Below, in pieces: positions 12,296 to 25,034 of a DNA stretch of 64,000 nucleotides. Source of the stretch: Zygnema cylindricum (lineage: Eukaryota > Streptophyta > Zygnematophyceae > Zygnematales > Zygnemataceae); assembly GCA_037447655.1 (NCBI GenBank), contig JBBHKE010001969.1:62001-126000 (forward strand), read 5' to 3'. Numbering within the stretch: position 1 is the first letter of the stretch; every line of letters begins with the position of its first letter. The notes under the pieces were generated by a model. The model did no database searches and was not told the origin of the DNA. It saw only the letters and a list, made by a program, of their open reading frames with translations. The translations under genes were made by a program, and so were the position numbers.

Positions 12296-15118
12296 TCATA
12301 CCTTTCGATCACTTTAAAAAACACCATTCCGAACTTGCTAAGCAGTATGTGAAATTTCACATAAATTGACCAACATAACAACATAAATTTGTCAAAATAA
12401 CCATTTTCTGTTAGCCAACCAATTGACGCATACAGCTTTACTAGCTGCAACTCCACCACAGTAATTAGTGTGAAGGGACAAATGAAAAGGGATGGGACAA
12501 TACACCTGTAAGACCACCTCGTTACCCGGAAAAAGGCCTAAGGGGATTTTTGCGTTCCTTTTACCAGTTCTTTCTTGCCATCAACACAAAATTATGCGGA
12601 GACCTCAAAAAAATAGGCAGCAAGGGTCATTTCTTTGTACTTTAGTGTTAGTTTCGTCGAGACTCGCATTGACACTATAGCCTATTCCTTTATCATCACA
12701 TTTTCTGTTCGAGTACGTTGAATAACTTGATCCAGAATACAAAAAAAAGTTATGGATGTAAAATTGCAAAATTGCACCTACAATGTTTTTCTCCTTGAAA
12801 ACTTCTCTCTAAAAACTTTCTTTGAGACAGTAGAACAGTTCTGGCATATTCAGACAAAGTTAATTTGCCATGCACTGTTTCGAACTTGATTTTTCCAATG
12901 CCACCCTCTCAGGTTTGATTGAATGCAAAAGAACACACGAAAAGTAAAATTACCATGCTCTGATTCCTTCTTCACTCATTGACACCAGCAAAATACAATG
13001 ACTTCAGAGCTATTAGCCAGGTTTCACTGACAAAGAATTCAATTTGTTTAAAGCTCCCCAACACTAGTGTTCCAAAGTCATTTCAGCTTCAGTTCTGGAG
13101 ATAACCTGCAATAAAGTCAATCTTTCTTTTCCCATGCATGGAAACTGTGCAAACCAGCAAACAACATTCCGGTAAGTTTTAAGCCAATACTAAATCTGAA
13201 TCCATACTAATTATTATGAGCATAATAATCCTGTTTGATCTTTTTCCTCTCTTTTAAGTATCTTTTGAGTACCTTTTGAATATCTTTTGAGTACTTTAGA
13301 GTATCTTTTGTCTTTCGAATGTTAGCTTATTCATGGCATTTTCATTTTCTAGCAGCAGTTAATTGGAGGGAACCTAACGGCAGAAAGAATGTGGATAAAA
13401 CAAAGGGTAGAAGACTGCATCGCGAATTGACGCCAAAATCTGATAATAGGTGAGAACAGAAAAAATGTTGGCAATTCGTCTGTAATATCAAGGTACATGG
13501 GTTTTCCAAAGAACGTTTGAACTTAAATATCTCAATACTGAGACTCTTTCAAAGGCATAAAATACACGTTTTTGCTTCTACAGAAACTGGGCCTCTCAGA
13601 CTGCGACCCACACTAATGGGGGTATGTGCTACCTGTAAAAACCCTAAAAACCCCTTAAAATCTTGAAGAAGAGTATACACATATATATTGTGCAGAATGC
13701 TTGCAAAGGTGGAGTTTCTGAAGAGTGCAGAAATTGATTTGATGAGTTTCCCTCGAGTTGCGAAAAAAGTGATGCTTTTTTTAGCGAAATTCCACACGCA
13801 ACCGGACATAGAGACAGGAGAAAGAAGAAAAGTGGGAGAGGGAGGGAGAAAAAGAGAGAAATCAGGCAAGTCAATCAGAAAAAAAGAAGGCGTCGCCGTT
13901 AAATTTTGTCACAAAATCTTATCTACATCATTTCACACAAAAAGAGAGACTCGTGAAAACTCATTTTTGCAAGTTCCGAGGGCCCAAAAGAGGGTTACAG
14001 GGTTTTGTAGGGTTTTGGAAGGAAAAAATACAGCTTCTGCCCTGCCTGTGGAAAAAGACAAAAAGAATAATGGTATGACTATACGGACAAAGAAAAACCA
14101 GGTTATCAACTCCAATTCAGATCAATGAAAAGGGAGAAGACGGTTTATATCCCACATTCTCATGTTCGGTTGTAAAAACATGCAAAAATTTGATGACTTT
14201 CAAACCTACACCACTGGTACTCTAAAACCCCCAAGCCTTGACATCCTAAAACCTTACAGCCTCTAAGACTAAGGTCCAGAAAAACTAGTAAAAGAGACAC
14301 ATCTGCGAAACCTCAACCAAATCACCTCGCACATGAAGAGGGCTCCGTGAGGGCAGAGTGCTCCAACAGCCATGACTTCCAGTCCGAGGGAGAGCACACG
14401 TGACAGCTAGTCTTCTGTCCATACGTTCTGACAGCCCTTGTACGGATGAAAGCGGAGGAGCTGCGGCGAGGCCGCTGTGGGCGAGCATACTGGCAGCCAT
14501 GGCCAGGAGGAGAAGAGAGCGGATGAGCTCGAAGAAGAGGAAGGATTCCAAAGAATGAGGAACTTCTGATCGAAGGTTAAAAGTGCGATCGCAGCTGGAA
14601 ATCCTATATGTAGTATCCACATGCTATACGCGTATTATACTTGAAAATACCGTAGAGCACTCGTACAATACGGAAAAACTGTATATAGCGCTTCCAATTG
14701 TTTTCGCACATTTGACTAGGCCTACTGGCTTATGCATCCGTTACCGAGATATTTTGTGTCTGTCGCCAGAAACGGAGATCTAAAGGCATTCTAGTTTCCA
14801 CTTACTTCTGTCCGAAGTAAGCGGCGAAGGGAATGGGAGCGTCTCGTAGATATGCACACTGTTTCTAGCTACGGACGTTTGTCACGTAAATTTTGGATGC
14901 CCACAATGTACTGTACCGTCTAATGACAGTAACCAGCTACACCATTCAAAATTTTAATTTGTAGAGTGGTTCGAAAGCCGGAAAACGACAAAGCAAGCAG
15001 GGGCAAAATGTGGAAATGGCCTGCAGAAGTACAATTTCGCAATCCTACATAAGTCAACATGACGCCCAGTGTATAGGCCCGCGCCTTCTTCTTTCAATAT
15101 TGCACTCTGTTCACAAAA
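12296..15118. other. Intergenic region between divergent genes
   Basis: This separates the minus-strand plastid-protein gene from the plus-strand nuclease gene. A run of TATCTTTTGAGTA-like short repeats lies at 13255-13320. An open stretch at 13688-13870 begins after a TTGTGCAG that could be an acceptor, but I found no partner exon. A MITE relative lies at 14578-14718. No gene is supported. Confidence 0.4.
14578..14718. mobile_element. Small MITE, second copy of the 31441-31677 family
   Basis: The right end TTCCAATTGTTTTCGCACAT closely matches the right end of the element at 31441-31677. The left end (AAAGTGCGATCGCAGCTGGAAA) is a decayed inverted version. The interior shares CGTACTATA-type words. 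No clear target duplication is seen. Confidence 0.45.
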
Positions 15119-18100
15119 ATGGTCGTAACGCCTGCTGATAGCTCCTGGGTCGCTTCTTGTTCTTCTCATCTTTTCTGTCCAGGACGTACAGGAAAACAGA
15201 GTAGCACTGCCCTAATAAAATCCTCTTCTAGCAGCATGAGGGCTTTGGCTGTGCGGTGTATGGGGTCCTATCCTTCTGGAAAAAATAAGAAGCAATCAAT
15301 TGGTCTTGCTACTAGGTAAGTCAGCTTGTTGTCTCAATCACCGAAAGTTTTAGCTTCGTTTCAAATAGGACAATTTTTTTGATGTTTGTATCTCGAGATC
15401 AAATAGGTTAAGTCTTCTTCGTGCATTGGGTGGTTATACTAGAGTTATTACTGGCGTTACTGGCCAGTAATCACAGTAGTTGTACATAAAATTGTACTTT
15501 TTCTTGAAAATCGTACACTTTTCTGTACGATCATTTTGATTACTGGAAGGTAACGCCAGTAACAGCGCTCGCATAATTACCCTATTGGGGAACCTATACA
15601 TGGAGTTGGTATGACATTGTTTCGCTGGGTAAGCTTAAGGAAATTACTAAAAGGGTACTCCTTCAAGTCAACAAAGGGTCTCGCAAGCATTCTAACTAAA
15701 TGCAAGTAGCTAGATGAATAAGTGGATAATGCAGTTCGTAAGTCCAAGGGTTTCAGATACTAAGGGTCAAAACTGTCAAAAGTTCGGACAGCTTCTTGGA
15801 AAATATCTGGCAAAGTTTGTATTCCACGACTAGTCTACTTGCGCATTTTATCTTTCTGCCTCTCCATAACAGTGCCTGGCTGGGAGTAAAGATGGAGAGG
15901 GGAGGTAAATGGAGATGTCTGTTTGTGGAGAGGTGTGATGTTGTGATTTAGAAGAACACATTAGAGTTAACCTGAATATTCTGGTAGGAAGTGTCGTCTC
16001 TTTTTAGTTCATTACATGGAAAAACATGGCTTGGGTATACTCTGATTGTTTTTCTGGTTTCTTAAGTCATAAGTTTATTCCATCCGTTTTCGTTGTTTTT
16101 TCCTCGAATAGCTGAATGACGAGCTGATTTGTCTCTCTGAATTTGGTAATTGCTCAATGTGTATCCAAGTCTTTTGTGCAAAGTGAAAATGCATGTATAG
16201 GCTGGTACTTTGGACTTAAATTTGCCCAGCTTATAACTGCGTCAATCCAGCCCTTTGCCACCTTTGCTTGTGGTCATCTCTATTTTATGCATACGAGCCC
16301 ATCGTGGGTGTTTTGAGCCTAATATATTGAGGATCTATGAGCGTTGGTTATTGTACTCAGGGCTTCAGAAACTTGATTGTGCAAGGGGTAGCCTGCAAAG
16401 TTGCGTATGGTAGATCAACAGCAGAATTCCCAAATTTAGAATACACTACTTTAGGCGTCAATGAAACAGAAAGAAGCAGGGAAGCTGACCATGCTGAATT
16501 TCTGATTTAATCTGAGCTTTCTTCCGCTCCTTGCGTCACCAAGTAGCTGTGTTTCTACCATTCATACACTTGGATTTGTTTTATTGTTCCAAGCATGTCA
16601 GATGCCCTTGTTATTTGTTTTGCTGTCCTCTGTCAAGTTGCAGTATGAAACTGTTTATTCATTTCAGATTGTTCTATCCATGTGACAGCGCGGGGAAGGT
16701 TTAGTCATACAATGCCGAAGGTTAATAATTGTTAATTGCACTGGTTCTTGTCTAAGTGACAATTTAGCTTCTATGGCATAATCTTGTATTTTAGTCTTAC
16801 CTGGCATGCTTGATAAGCGAAGGCCGCAGGCAGCTTCGACGCTTTATTAGATATACTCTGACCTTTTTCTCTGTAGGTTTTTGCAGGTCTATATGCTTCA
16901 GTAGACAGATATCACTTGCTCAAGGTGGCTTTTCTAATGAAACAGCTATCTGTGTACCAAGAAGTACCACTATAACTCTTTGCCTTACATCAGAAACCCC
17001 TGGTGAGTAGGAGTGTTAAAGACCGACTGCCAGGAGCAGGAGCATAGCTATTGAGCAAACTTGGGAGTTTGGGTTTCAGTGTGAGTCAGAGACTTACATT
17101 GGATGTTCTATTCTCCAACACACCTGGTTGCCTGTATCACTTTTATCTATTATTCTCAGTCGACTTACAGCTGAGCTCGAGCGTTCATCTGCATGGCTGT
17201 GCTTGAGCAGGATGTGGAGAGAATGGGAAACAACAGCATGGCCCTTCAAGGGATGCTCTGTTTGTGGCTGCGCAGACCATGCTGTCAGGCGAGCTCAAGG
17301 ATGGCTTCAGAGATGCTTCAGTTGGAGGCCTGCGTTTTAGCGAGCGCTCAATGCTAGAGTTTCCTCTACTGGGAAGCATCTTTCCAGAGCGTGAGCGTAA
17401 GGCCTGGGCCACATATAGTACAGGTATGCAGCGCTATTCCGGCCTCTCTTCCAAAGGACGGGAAAGGCTTATTCGTGGAGCTTATGCTTTTTTACAACGT
17501 TTTGCATCAAATACAGCAGCCAGTGGGTCGTCCGACAGGCTGACCTCAGAAGCGGAGTATGATGTACCAAGTGGTAAATTAGCAAGTCAAGTTGGGGCGC
17601 CATGCACAGGCAGTACAAAAAAACTTTTGATACAAGCTGCTCCTGCATTGGAGAGGGAGGTCAAAGAGGTTGGAGGAAGGAATTGGAAGGGCTTGACAGA
17701 ACAAAAGAATGACAGCGTCAGTTTACCGGCAAGGAGCTTACACGCTGGCCTTTGTTCCAGGGCATTGGCAAGAAACGTGGCCCAAAAAGAGAAGTGGAAT
17801 GGTTTGAGCTTTGTCAACATTGACCATAAATCTGGTGAGATCAAAGGTAAGCCAATTGTGGTTTCGAGAGAACATTTGAAGTCCAAGTTCAAACAGAGTC
17901 GGGAGAATGGAATTCCATTAGATCAAGGGAATGTCACAGAAGGGGAAAATGTGGTGAGTTCTTCACAGGAAGCAGTTTGGCAGCGGAAGCGGCCTGAAGC
18001 AAAATTAGAGCTGGCTGCCCATTTGCAAGGCAGTAAGATCACTGGACACGATTCCCACAGGCAATTTGACAGCGATCAGTCCGTTAGTGAGGCCACTCTG

Positions 18101-19643
18101 CATGTTACTTGTTCTCCATCAAGGAAGCCACCTCTACAGAGCAACGTCTCAGCTCATATGTCCACTCGTGCTAGCAACGGACAGTCCCCGCAGTCTGGCA
18201 GCATTTTTATCAGGGAGATGAAATCAGGTATAGGTAATTATGTAGAAAAACAAAGTGAAATTCCACATGAAAGGCATGAAAACCAAGCGTCAAGTTCCAA
18301 TAGGGCAGTTTTGGCCAACAGCCATGAAGGTGGTAGCCTCATCCTGCAAGTGCCTAGTAGCTCCAGTGCAGTCCTTGCTGAGGATTTAGAGGAGAGCGGA
18401 TCTGAAAAGGGTGTTCATAGAGAAACGGCGTCTACATTTTTGACAAAAGTGGTCATTGCGAGTTCAGACAAGCAAGGAAGTGAGGAGTGGCATGCACAGC
18501 GGAAATTGAGATTGACTGCAAGTGCTTTTAGCAACGCTCTGGGCTTCTGGGAATCAGGGAGAATAGATCTGTGGGAGGAGAAGATTGGTAAGGCAGCCGG
18601 GTTTGCTGGAAACGAGGCTACAAAATGGGGGCTGTCTCGTGAGGCACAGGCTGTTCAGTTGTATTCGAGAATGACAGGGAATCGCGTGGAACAGCAGAGC
18701 TTCCAGGTGATGCCAGATCTACTTCATCTACTTCCATTTTTTCTGTTTTTATTTTGCTAAGTCTACTTTGCTTAATCCTATTTCTTTCCCTGCCGTGTTT
18801 GTGGTATCATTTATCGTAATTAGAGCTGATTTTTTTTTTCTTTTCAAAGTTGTTTATCATATGACATTGCTCTCTGATATTTGATCGCAAGATCACCGTC
18901 AAATGGTAAGAGGCATATCTTTCAATTGGTAGCCTTTAAACAAAGCTCTGAATTTTTGAGTGCCCAAGAAATGCTTGCTGTATCTGCTTGCTGGTAACAG
19001 AGTTGTGGAAGAGACAGACCTCTTTCAAGCTCGAATGAGAATTTATGAAATCGCCACTTCTTGTGAAGATGTAATGACGTTTCATATGCTCAAAAGTTTC
19101 AAAGGGTCTGATTGGTGCTGATTGGATAATCAGGTATATCGAGAAGGTGATGATGTACATTCATGGCTCGGTGCGTCACCAGATGGCCTCCTTGAACGGG
19201 ATGCCACAGTGGAGAACTCGAAAGCAGGAGTTCTCGAGGTGAAATGTCCTCACAACCGAGGCCGGCCAGAGTATGCTACACCATATCGAAAGGTGCCCTA
19301 TTACTATATGCCTCAAGCTCAGGGTCTTTTAGAGATATTCGACCGAGACTGGCTGGACTTTTATGTGTGGACACTGAAAGGGAGTATCGTATACCGGGTA
19401 CAGAGAGATCGCAGCTACTGGCGGTTGATCTATGGGGTGCTAAGTGAGTATTGGTGGTGCCATGTTGTGCCCGCAAAGCATGCCTTCAAGGAGAAGAATA
19501 TGCAGCGGGTGGAGTGTTTGAAACCTGGAGCATCCCATCCATTGACATCAGTCATCAAGCAAGAGAGTGAACGACTTGCTGCATTATCGCCTCCCATTTG
19601 GCGCGAAGCACATGGCAAGTTTTTTGACCTTCCTAGAGATTAG
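15119..19643 (+). CDS. YqaJ/lambda-exonuclease-type nuclease, four exons
   Basis: Predicted PD-(D/E)XK nuclease of the YqaJ viral recombinase family, which plants also encode. Exons are 15236 (or 15119)-15315, 16887-17002, 17211-18706 and 19134-19643; phases fit and the CDS from 15236 is 2202 nt, 733 aa. The C-terminal domain starts near residue 488 with SEEWHAQRKLRLTAS. Exon 4 gives SPDG (Asp about 581) and LEVKCP (Glu about 599, Lys about 601), the expected metal-binding and catalytic residues, so the nuclease looks intact. I prefer the ATG at 15236 because the next 45 residues are Arg/Ser-rich and lack acidic residues, like an organelle presequence; the upstream in-frame ATG at 15119 would add 39 aa. 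About 440 residues between presequence and nuclease are low-complexity Ser/Lys/Glu-rich and unrecognised. The acceptor at 17210 was chosen because it skips an in-frame TGA. Confidence 0.85.
15448..15562. mobile_element. Fold-back MITE in intron 1 of the nuclease gene
   Basis: About 28 bp at each end are inverted copies: TTACTGGCGTTACTGG at the left and GTAACGCCAGTAA at the right, continuing inward with CCAGTAATCA and TGATTACTGG. The whole unit is 115 bp. The target duplication is ambiguous because the flank shares bases with the ends. No other copy is seen in the window. Confidence 0.65.
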
Positions 19644-21560
19644 AACGCGTGACCTAGCCTGTAAATTGGTTCAGAAAGATAAGCATAGAAGTACCAGATT
19701 TTCTAGTTTATTGTCAAAATTTCCATTATTTCAATCGGTACCTGAGCGATCCTGCCTGTGAATATTCTTCCTCTGCCGAAAATAAAGTGTGGGCGCCATA
19801 CAAACGTTTCACATGCTGCTAGTCATGCCGCTTAAAGGCCGAAGTCTTCTTGGTAAATTTTCTGCTCATGTATTCTGCGAGGGCCTGTTTTTGACAAATC
19901 TGAACATAACAATGAGAAGAGCGCCACAGCGATCTGTGGCCGTGTTATTTTTTTGGTTTGATCTTGTTGGCTCTGGGCTAAGGCACGATTCACCAGATGG
20001 AAGCTTGGAAACCGGTTTTTTCTGACATTACCCTTGTGATCCTAGCCTTCTGGCTCAACATTGGTTTATTTTTTTCAGGGATTAGAATTGCCTGGATGGC
20101 ACTTTTGGTAGGGAGGTTATTTGTAACACTGCTTTCATTTTTAGGGCACAGCACAGTAAATGTACAGTAAAAGAACCAGCACATAGGCAGTGATTATCCA
20201 CACTAGATTATGCATTTTTTTGTTCTTTCCTTAGTTACATGTTTGTTTGGTTTTGAGGATCAACTAATAACCAGCCAAAGTCTGTCCTCCTATCTTTGAC
20301 ATGGACATCCTTTGTTCACCATCAGCCGCTTCCTTAATAAAGTTCTACCAACAGTTTCATCTTTACTTTGTTTTTGTATAGTACTGAGGTTAAAACCCGA
20401 TTTTGTAGTTCCCTTAGGGGATTCGTGCTCGCCGTTTTCACAATTGGACGGGTCCTTACAGCTATAACTTGAACCCTCACCTAAGGTGCTGCAACAGGAT
20501 TTTAAAAAAATAAAGGATTAGCAGCCTTGCGTTTACCTGTGATTTATGGACTTTTGGATTGGAAACTTGGGAGTATGTATTCATGGCGGTTTAGATTGAT
20601 AATAGACACTTTCCATAAGTTATAACAAACATCACTTTGAGGTCTGGGTTAGGGGATGTGCACAGAACATTGCTATTGTGTCCATTGTGAAAAGCAGATG
20701 GCCTGAGAACAAGCCCAACTGGACATTTGCAATCTTCTTACCAAACAAACAGTTGATCAAGTGCTCTTGCGCTACACGTCGATATGAAAATATACAAATA
20801 TAAATTTCTACATAACACTTCTATTGTGTTTGGCAGGCATGTTACCTTTCATGAAAAGGTCTGGCTTGTTTCAGAATGCCATTTGAATCACATTTTTTTA
20901 AGGTTTGAACTTGTCCTGAAAACGCATATTAAATAATCCACGAAATAATTATTTAAAATCAAAATACTGTTGTTCATTGATTTACCATCTGCCGTGCCCC
21001 GGCCTGGCCAACGTCGTCAACTTATCAGCAATGTGAATATGGACATCATCATGTCGATAGAATCGCCAAAATGTTTTTATCTCCAAAACCATTGAAGTGG
21101 TTTAACATCTGCCACATTGGCGGTGGATTGTTGATTTGTCAAAACTAGGCAACATTAGCTCCTCAAAACTTAGTTCTCCAATGCTATACACAAATGGACT
21201 CTCGTGTTCTTGTGATTTTTTTTTTAATTGCTCAGATTTCTACATGTCGAACTGTCCATTGTGCATCTGTTGAGATACGAATCCACCGCACATATCCCAG
21301 CACGATTATCGGGGCGAAAACTGGTCACGACAAGTCGATAAGCAATATTTTCTTTCTCGTTTTTTATGGAGAAGATAGGTTTGTAAACTGCATCGTATCG
21401 AGTCCTGTAAGATACACGATATGTATCGCGTGTTTCCGTCCTGGCAGGAAAAATGTTTTCAATACACGATACGATGCGAATCAAGAAGCCTCATATTACA
21501 AATCGCAAAGCTGTCCACCAGGCGACCGCACGATACGATGGATAAGCGATTAAGGTAGAG
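19644..21560. other. 3' flank of nuclease gene, no gene seen
   Basis: An AATAAAG at about 19784 and AATAAAG at 20336 could serve as poly(A) signals for the nuclease gene. The rest is AT-rich single-copy-looking DNA with no supportable exon on either strand. Confidence 0.35.
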
Positions 21561-21567
21561 TACAGTA

Positions 21568-21745
21568 CACCGTGAATCGTTATTAGCGTTATGAAATAAT
21601 TAGGGTTAAAAAGCAATTAGCGTTATTAAGGCTAATTGGGAATTTAGGGATTTTCAACGAAATCATTGACTCTAATTGGGAATTTGGGGTTTTCCAAAAT
21701 AGAAAGCCGAAATAGCGTTATGAACGCTAATAACGATTCACGGTG
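21568..21745. mobile_element. TA MITE, 178 bp, intact inverted ends
   Basis: Ends CACCGTGAATCGTTATTAGC and its exact complement enclose 178 bp and are flanked by TA on both sides (21566-21567 and 21746-21747). Just inside each end is a second inverted pair, TTAGCGTTAT and ATGAACGCTAA. TA duplication points to the Tc1/mariner group (inference). It is the cleanest short member of the CACCG family in this window. Confidence 0.8.
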
Positions 21746-22410
21746 TACTTCAAATATAATACAGTGACTGTACTGCTGTCTGCTGGACTGAAACGCGCGG
21801 GTATAAATTTTGATTGATTGCATCGATATATCGCGAAACTATAAGCATTTTGATGTCATATTGAGAATTCGAGACGCCCCTCATACCATGGTGCGATATT
21901 GTATCGAGCAAAACGTGCTACGGGATACATGTTATACATGGTACAGGTATTTGTACTGCAAGCTTGTCCGGGAAAAACAGCAAGCGGACAAACATGAGCT
22001 ACAAGACCTGTCAGTCTGTCACCAAGGCATACAATATTTGAGCTGCAGACACCGTCGGATAGTCGACACATTTCAGAATTTTAAAATCTTTGCGGTTGGT
22101 GAGGAAGCCACTTGTTTAAGGCCGGTTTCACAGGCGTGTGAAATCAGTTCAAGCTCGAAACAGCTCGTGCCGTGCACTCGATTCTCGGTTAAATAACCGA
22201 TGCACTATTTTCCATATTTCCGGCTAAAATTTTGGGGGTCGGGCGGTTACGGTCGGTTGACTCACCAGGAAAAAAAAAACGGTCGGTTACGGTCGGTCAA
22301 CCAAAATACCAAAAAGAATGAAAATTTTGTACTGTCCCTAATCCAACATTCTTGTACTTTGTACTCTTTGGTATCGTGGAAGTACGTGACATCATATTAG
22401 CGTCGCAAAC

Positions 22411-22554
22411 CTGACACGGTACTGTAGTTAGCTATTATTCATTTCGCAAATCATAGGGAACGCGACAAAGCGTCGCAAATCTGACACGGTAGTACAATAT
22501 TCATTTTGCAAATCTTAGGGAACGCGACAAAGCGTCGCAAATCTGACACGGTAC
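22411..22554 (+). repeat. About 60-bp tandem repeat inside the hAT element
   Basis: Units run CGTCGCAAATCTGACACGGTA then TATTCATTTCGCAAATC and TAGGGAACGCGACAAAG. Two and a fraction units are seen here. Related units occur at 25890-25983, 26602-26664, 27205-27245, 43425-43525, 44056-44181 and 44720-44760. The repeat is subterminal to the hAT ends and may be a transposase-binding array (inference). Confidence 0.7.
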
Positions 22555-22920
22555 ACCGCCAATCGCTATTAGCGTAGTGTACACTAATTCCGTCCCGTTT
22601 TTTTTTTTATTATTCTCCAATAACGTAGCTTATTCTATTTTTTTCTGTACGCCATTTAGGGTTATGTTCCAAGTACCTCACAAAACGAAAGTACGTTGTC
22701 GGTTAAATAGTGTTGTGTAGGGTACGTATCAGACCTTACAAAATTGTACCTTTTTAAGTGAAAAAAATATATTTAATGAGTTTTAGTAACTGCGCACGCA
22801 TGAGAATATGCGCTCTCAAAAGGGGATAAAAGGGGGCTGTAAAATATCACGTTCGCACATATTCGACCAACAACCACGTTTCGACTGTGTGAACGTACTA
22901 CTATGTGAGCGTTGTCGTGA
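22555..22920 (+). mobile_element. Left part of a CACCGCC-family MITE
   Basis: It starts CACCGCCAATCGCTATTAGC right after TA and follows the element at 44182-44719 through its TTTTTT tract, TACGTATCAGACC and GCACATATTCG blocks. It breaks off near 22920, and no right terminus is present. Confidence 0.6.
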
Positions 22921-23084
22921 CTGATAGTGGCTCTAACTTGTGTGCGACTGAAGGTCTACCGAGTATGTTTACTTGGATACCTTGCGCGGACTAAAAAATT
23001 GCAACAATTGAGACAACGATCTTGAATAAGAGCGGAACTTCCAAAAAAGGCAAATATGATGTGCAAGTTCCTGATTTTTTTTAT

Positions 23085-24084
23085 CTAATTGACGCGTGTA
23101 AATCATTGGTCACGTTTTATAAACATAGTAATTTACAAATCTTTTGAAAAACACATTAAAACAAGAAAACGCAATGCGGTGAAATTCTTTGCTTCGAATG
23201 CTTAAGAGTATTTATGATGCATTCAATGAGATAAGAACAATCGCTCAAGCAAAAAATAAATTGATACTTTTTGCTTGTATCGGTAAGACTCACCTTACCG
23301 AACTTATACGATTTTTGGAAAATTCAAAGAAGCGACCCTAAAATTGGAGAAATTCAAAGAACCAACTTTACATTTGGTTTTGTTTGAACTATCGTCTCTC
23401 CATAACCATTGTAATATAAAAAAAAAACATCTTACAATGACGGTGAAAAAGAATGCCCCGCCGATTCCCTAAACTTGCAAAAAGTTTAAACAACTTTTTG
23501 TGAAATTTGCACTACCGAAGTGGGGCCTTCATGAGTATCACATTGTCGCGACTATCTTAGATCCCCGACAAAAAAAAAGCTTGAAATAATTGGGGTATCG
23601 AAAACCGAAATTGAAAGCGCAAGGGTCAAACTTCGAGAACTCGCAAACAACCTCGGTGATGACGTTGATTTCGATAGTCCTTAACGTATCACAAAAAACG
23701 AAAAACATCGCAAAGTAAAGACGATTTCCACAATTTTTTTGGCGAGAGCGATGAGCAAAATGAGGTTATTATTACCACCGACAAAAAAACGCTCGTTAAC
23801 GACAAAATGAAACGTTATTTTGGTTTAAAATTAACCAACGACGAAAGATTGAACTTTAACATACTTGAATGGTGGAAAAAAATGTACGTGCGAAAGATGG
23901 AGGATTTCTCATTATAGCCGGTGTTGTTATATCTATTCTAGCTATTCCAGCTTCTAACTCCATGTCCGAATGCAATTTTCCGGATGCCGAGAACACGATA
24001 ATAAAGAAGAGGAGCTCACTAGCTGCATCAATTGTTGGTGATCTTTTGTGTGTTAGATCCAACCGAGATCTTTTTAAATGCATA
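23085..24084 (+). pseudogene. hAT transposase pseudogene
   Basis: Fragments of one hAT transposase follow each other in order but in shifted frames. At about 23155-23400 a segment carries the RWNS block of hAT proteins with its Trp codon changed to TGA (23175-23177 region), then LLRMLKSIYDAFNEI. At about 23500-23690 comes ATILDPRQKK, then a frameshift and LRELANN. At 23800-24084 comes the C-terminal dimerisation region: FNILEWWKK, ISILAIPASN, then KKRSSLAAS and LLCVRSNRDLF. It has at least two stops and two frameshifts, and no N-terminal zinc finger was found. The downstream DNA is T-rich with no coding potential. Confidence 0.8.
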
Positions 24085-24725
24085 GTTTTTTTTTTTTTTT
24101 TAATTATTTTTATCTTTTTAGTATTAGTTATCATGTTTTTTTTTTTCCTTTGAAAATTTTGTTGTTTTTCACAAATTGTCTAGTGTTTTTTTGTTTTTTT
24201 TTTTTAAACCGGAGTCCTTATTTTTATCAAATTACTAAAGCGTCGTATATATACTAAATTTAGATTTATAGGTTTTTGTGTAGTTTTAAGTTTGAGGTTG
24301 AGAATTTGTAGCAATAGAGTCGAAAATAGAACGAGGTTGTTATTTGTTTATTTCTATATTTTATACTACAATTTTTTTTTTGTTTTTTTTGCTCATCACA
24401 ATGTGTTTTTTGTCAATTGATTTTCTATGTGAAAACTTTTTTTTTTTAAACATACATAATTGAAAATTTACCTTTTTGCATAATTCATAACATAGTATCG
24501 TAGTCGAAAGAAAAACCGTCCAAAAATTGTAACGAAAAAAATAGATTTGCGAGAGAATAAACATTAATATACGGGTTTAAGCTTTAATCTAAGAGTTACA
24601 CGCAAAATTAGGAACAAATCCCTTGAAGGAGGTGACTGTCGAGGAAAAAAAATATTCGTATAGGGAGATTGCAAAAAGACAAAATAGTGAAAAGACGAGG
24701 TACACGAGTTGTTTTTTTGCAAAGG
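24085..24725. other. T-rich interior of the hAT element
   Basis: Long T runs and A/T-rich DNA follow the transposase remains. No ORF, repeat end or RNA gene is recognisable here. Confidence 0.4.
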
Positions 24726-24737
24726 GAGATGTACCAC

Positions 24738-24894
24738 TACACCACTCATTGCTATTAGTATTAATAAGTCGCTAATACTTATAGCCGAAAATCACAAAAT
24801 ATAGCTAACAACATTATTTAAATACGTGGACAATAACCTGCCACGTCTCCTTGCATTAAATAGTATTATTAATCAGAATTTTCCATTTACACTA
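24738..24894. mobile_element. TA MITE remnant, relative of 57291-57489
   Basis: The decayed left end (CACTCATTGCTATTAGTATTA) and the interior CTGCCACGTCTCCTTGCATTAAAT match the 199-bp element at 57291-57489. The right end is replaced by the start of another MITE at 24895. Confidence 0.5.
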
Positions 24895-25034
24895 CACCGC
24901 GAATCGTGATTAGCGTTATTAACGCTAATTCCGTCACCACGAATTTTGACCCAAAAACCTTAAAAATAGTAAATAACTCTAAATTTGTCTTTACATTATT
25001 CAAGGTACTATTTGAATCAGCGTTAACAACTCTA
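24895..25034. mobile_element. TA MITE left part, split by a later insertion
   Basis: It begins CACCGCGAATCGTGATTAGC after TA and contains the subterminal pair TTAGCGTTATTAACGCTAA. It stops at the next complete MITE at 25035. A right terminus beyond 25645 could not be identified. Confidence 0.5.

Noticed and set aside
13688-14128. 146-aa Lys-rich ORF
   Set aside because: The start is plausible but the second half is low-complexity, and no partner exon or family similarity was found.
14285-14620. 111-aa minus-strand ORF with a hydrophobic stretch
   Set aside because: It overlaps a MITE remnant, and the apparent signal-like segment comes from CTCTTC-rich DNA.
22411-22554. CRISPR array
   Set aside because: The units are contiguous 60-bp tandem repeats without unique spacers, inside a eukaryotic transposon.
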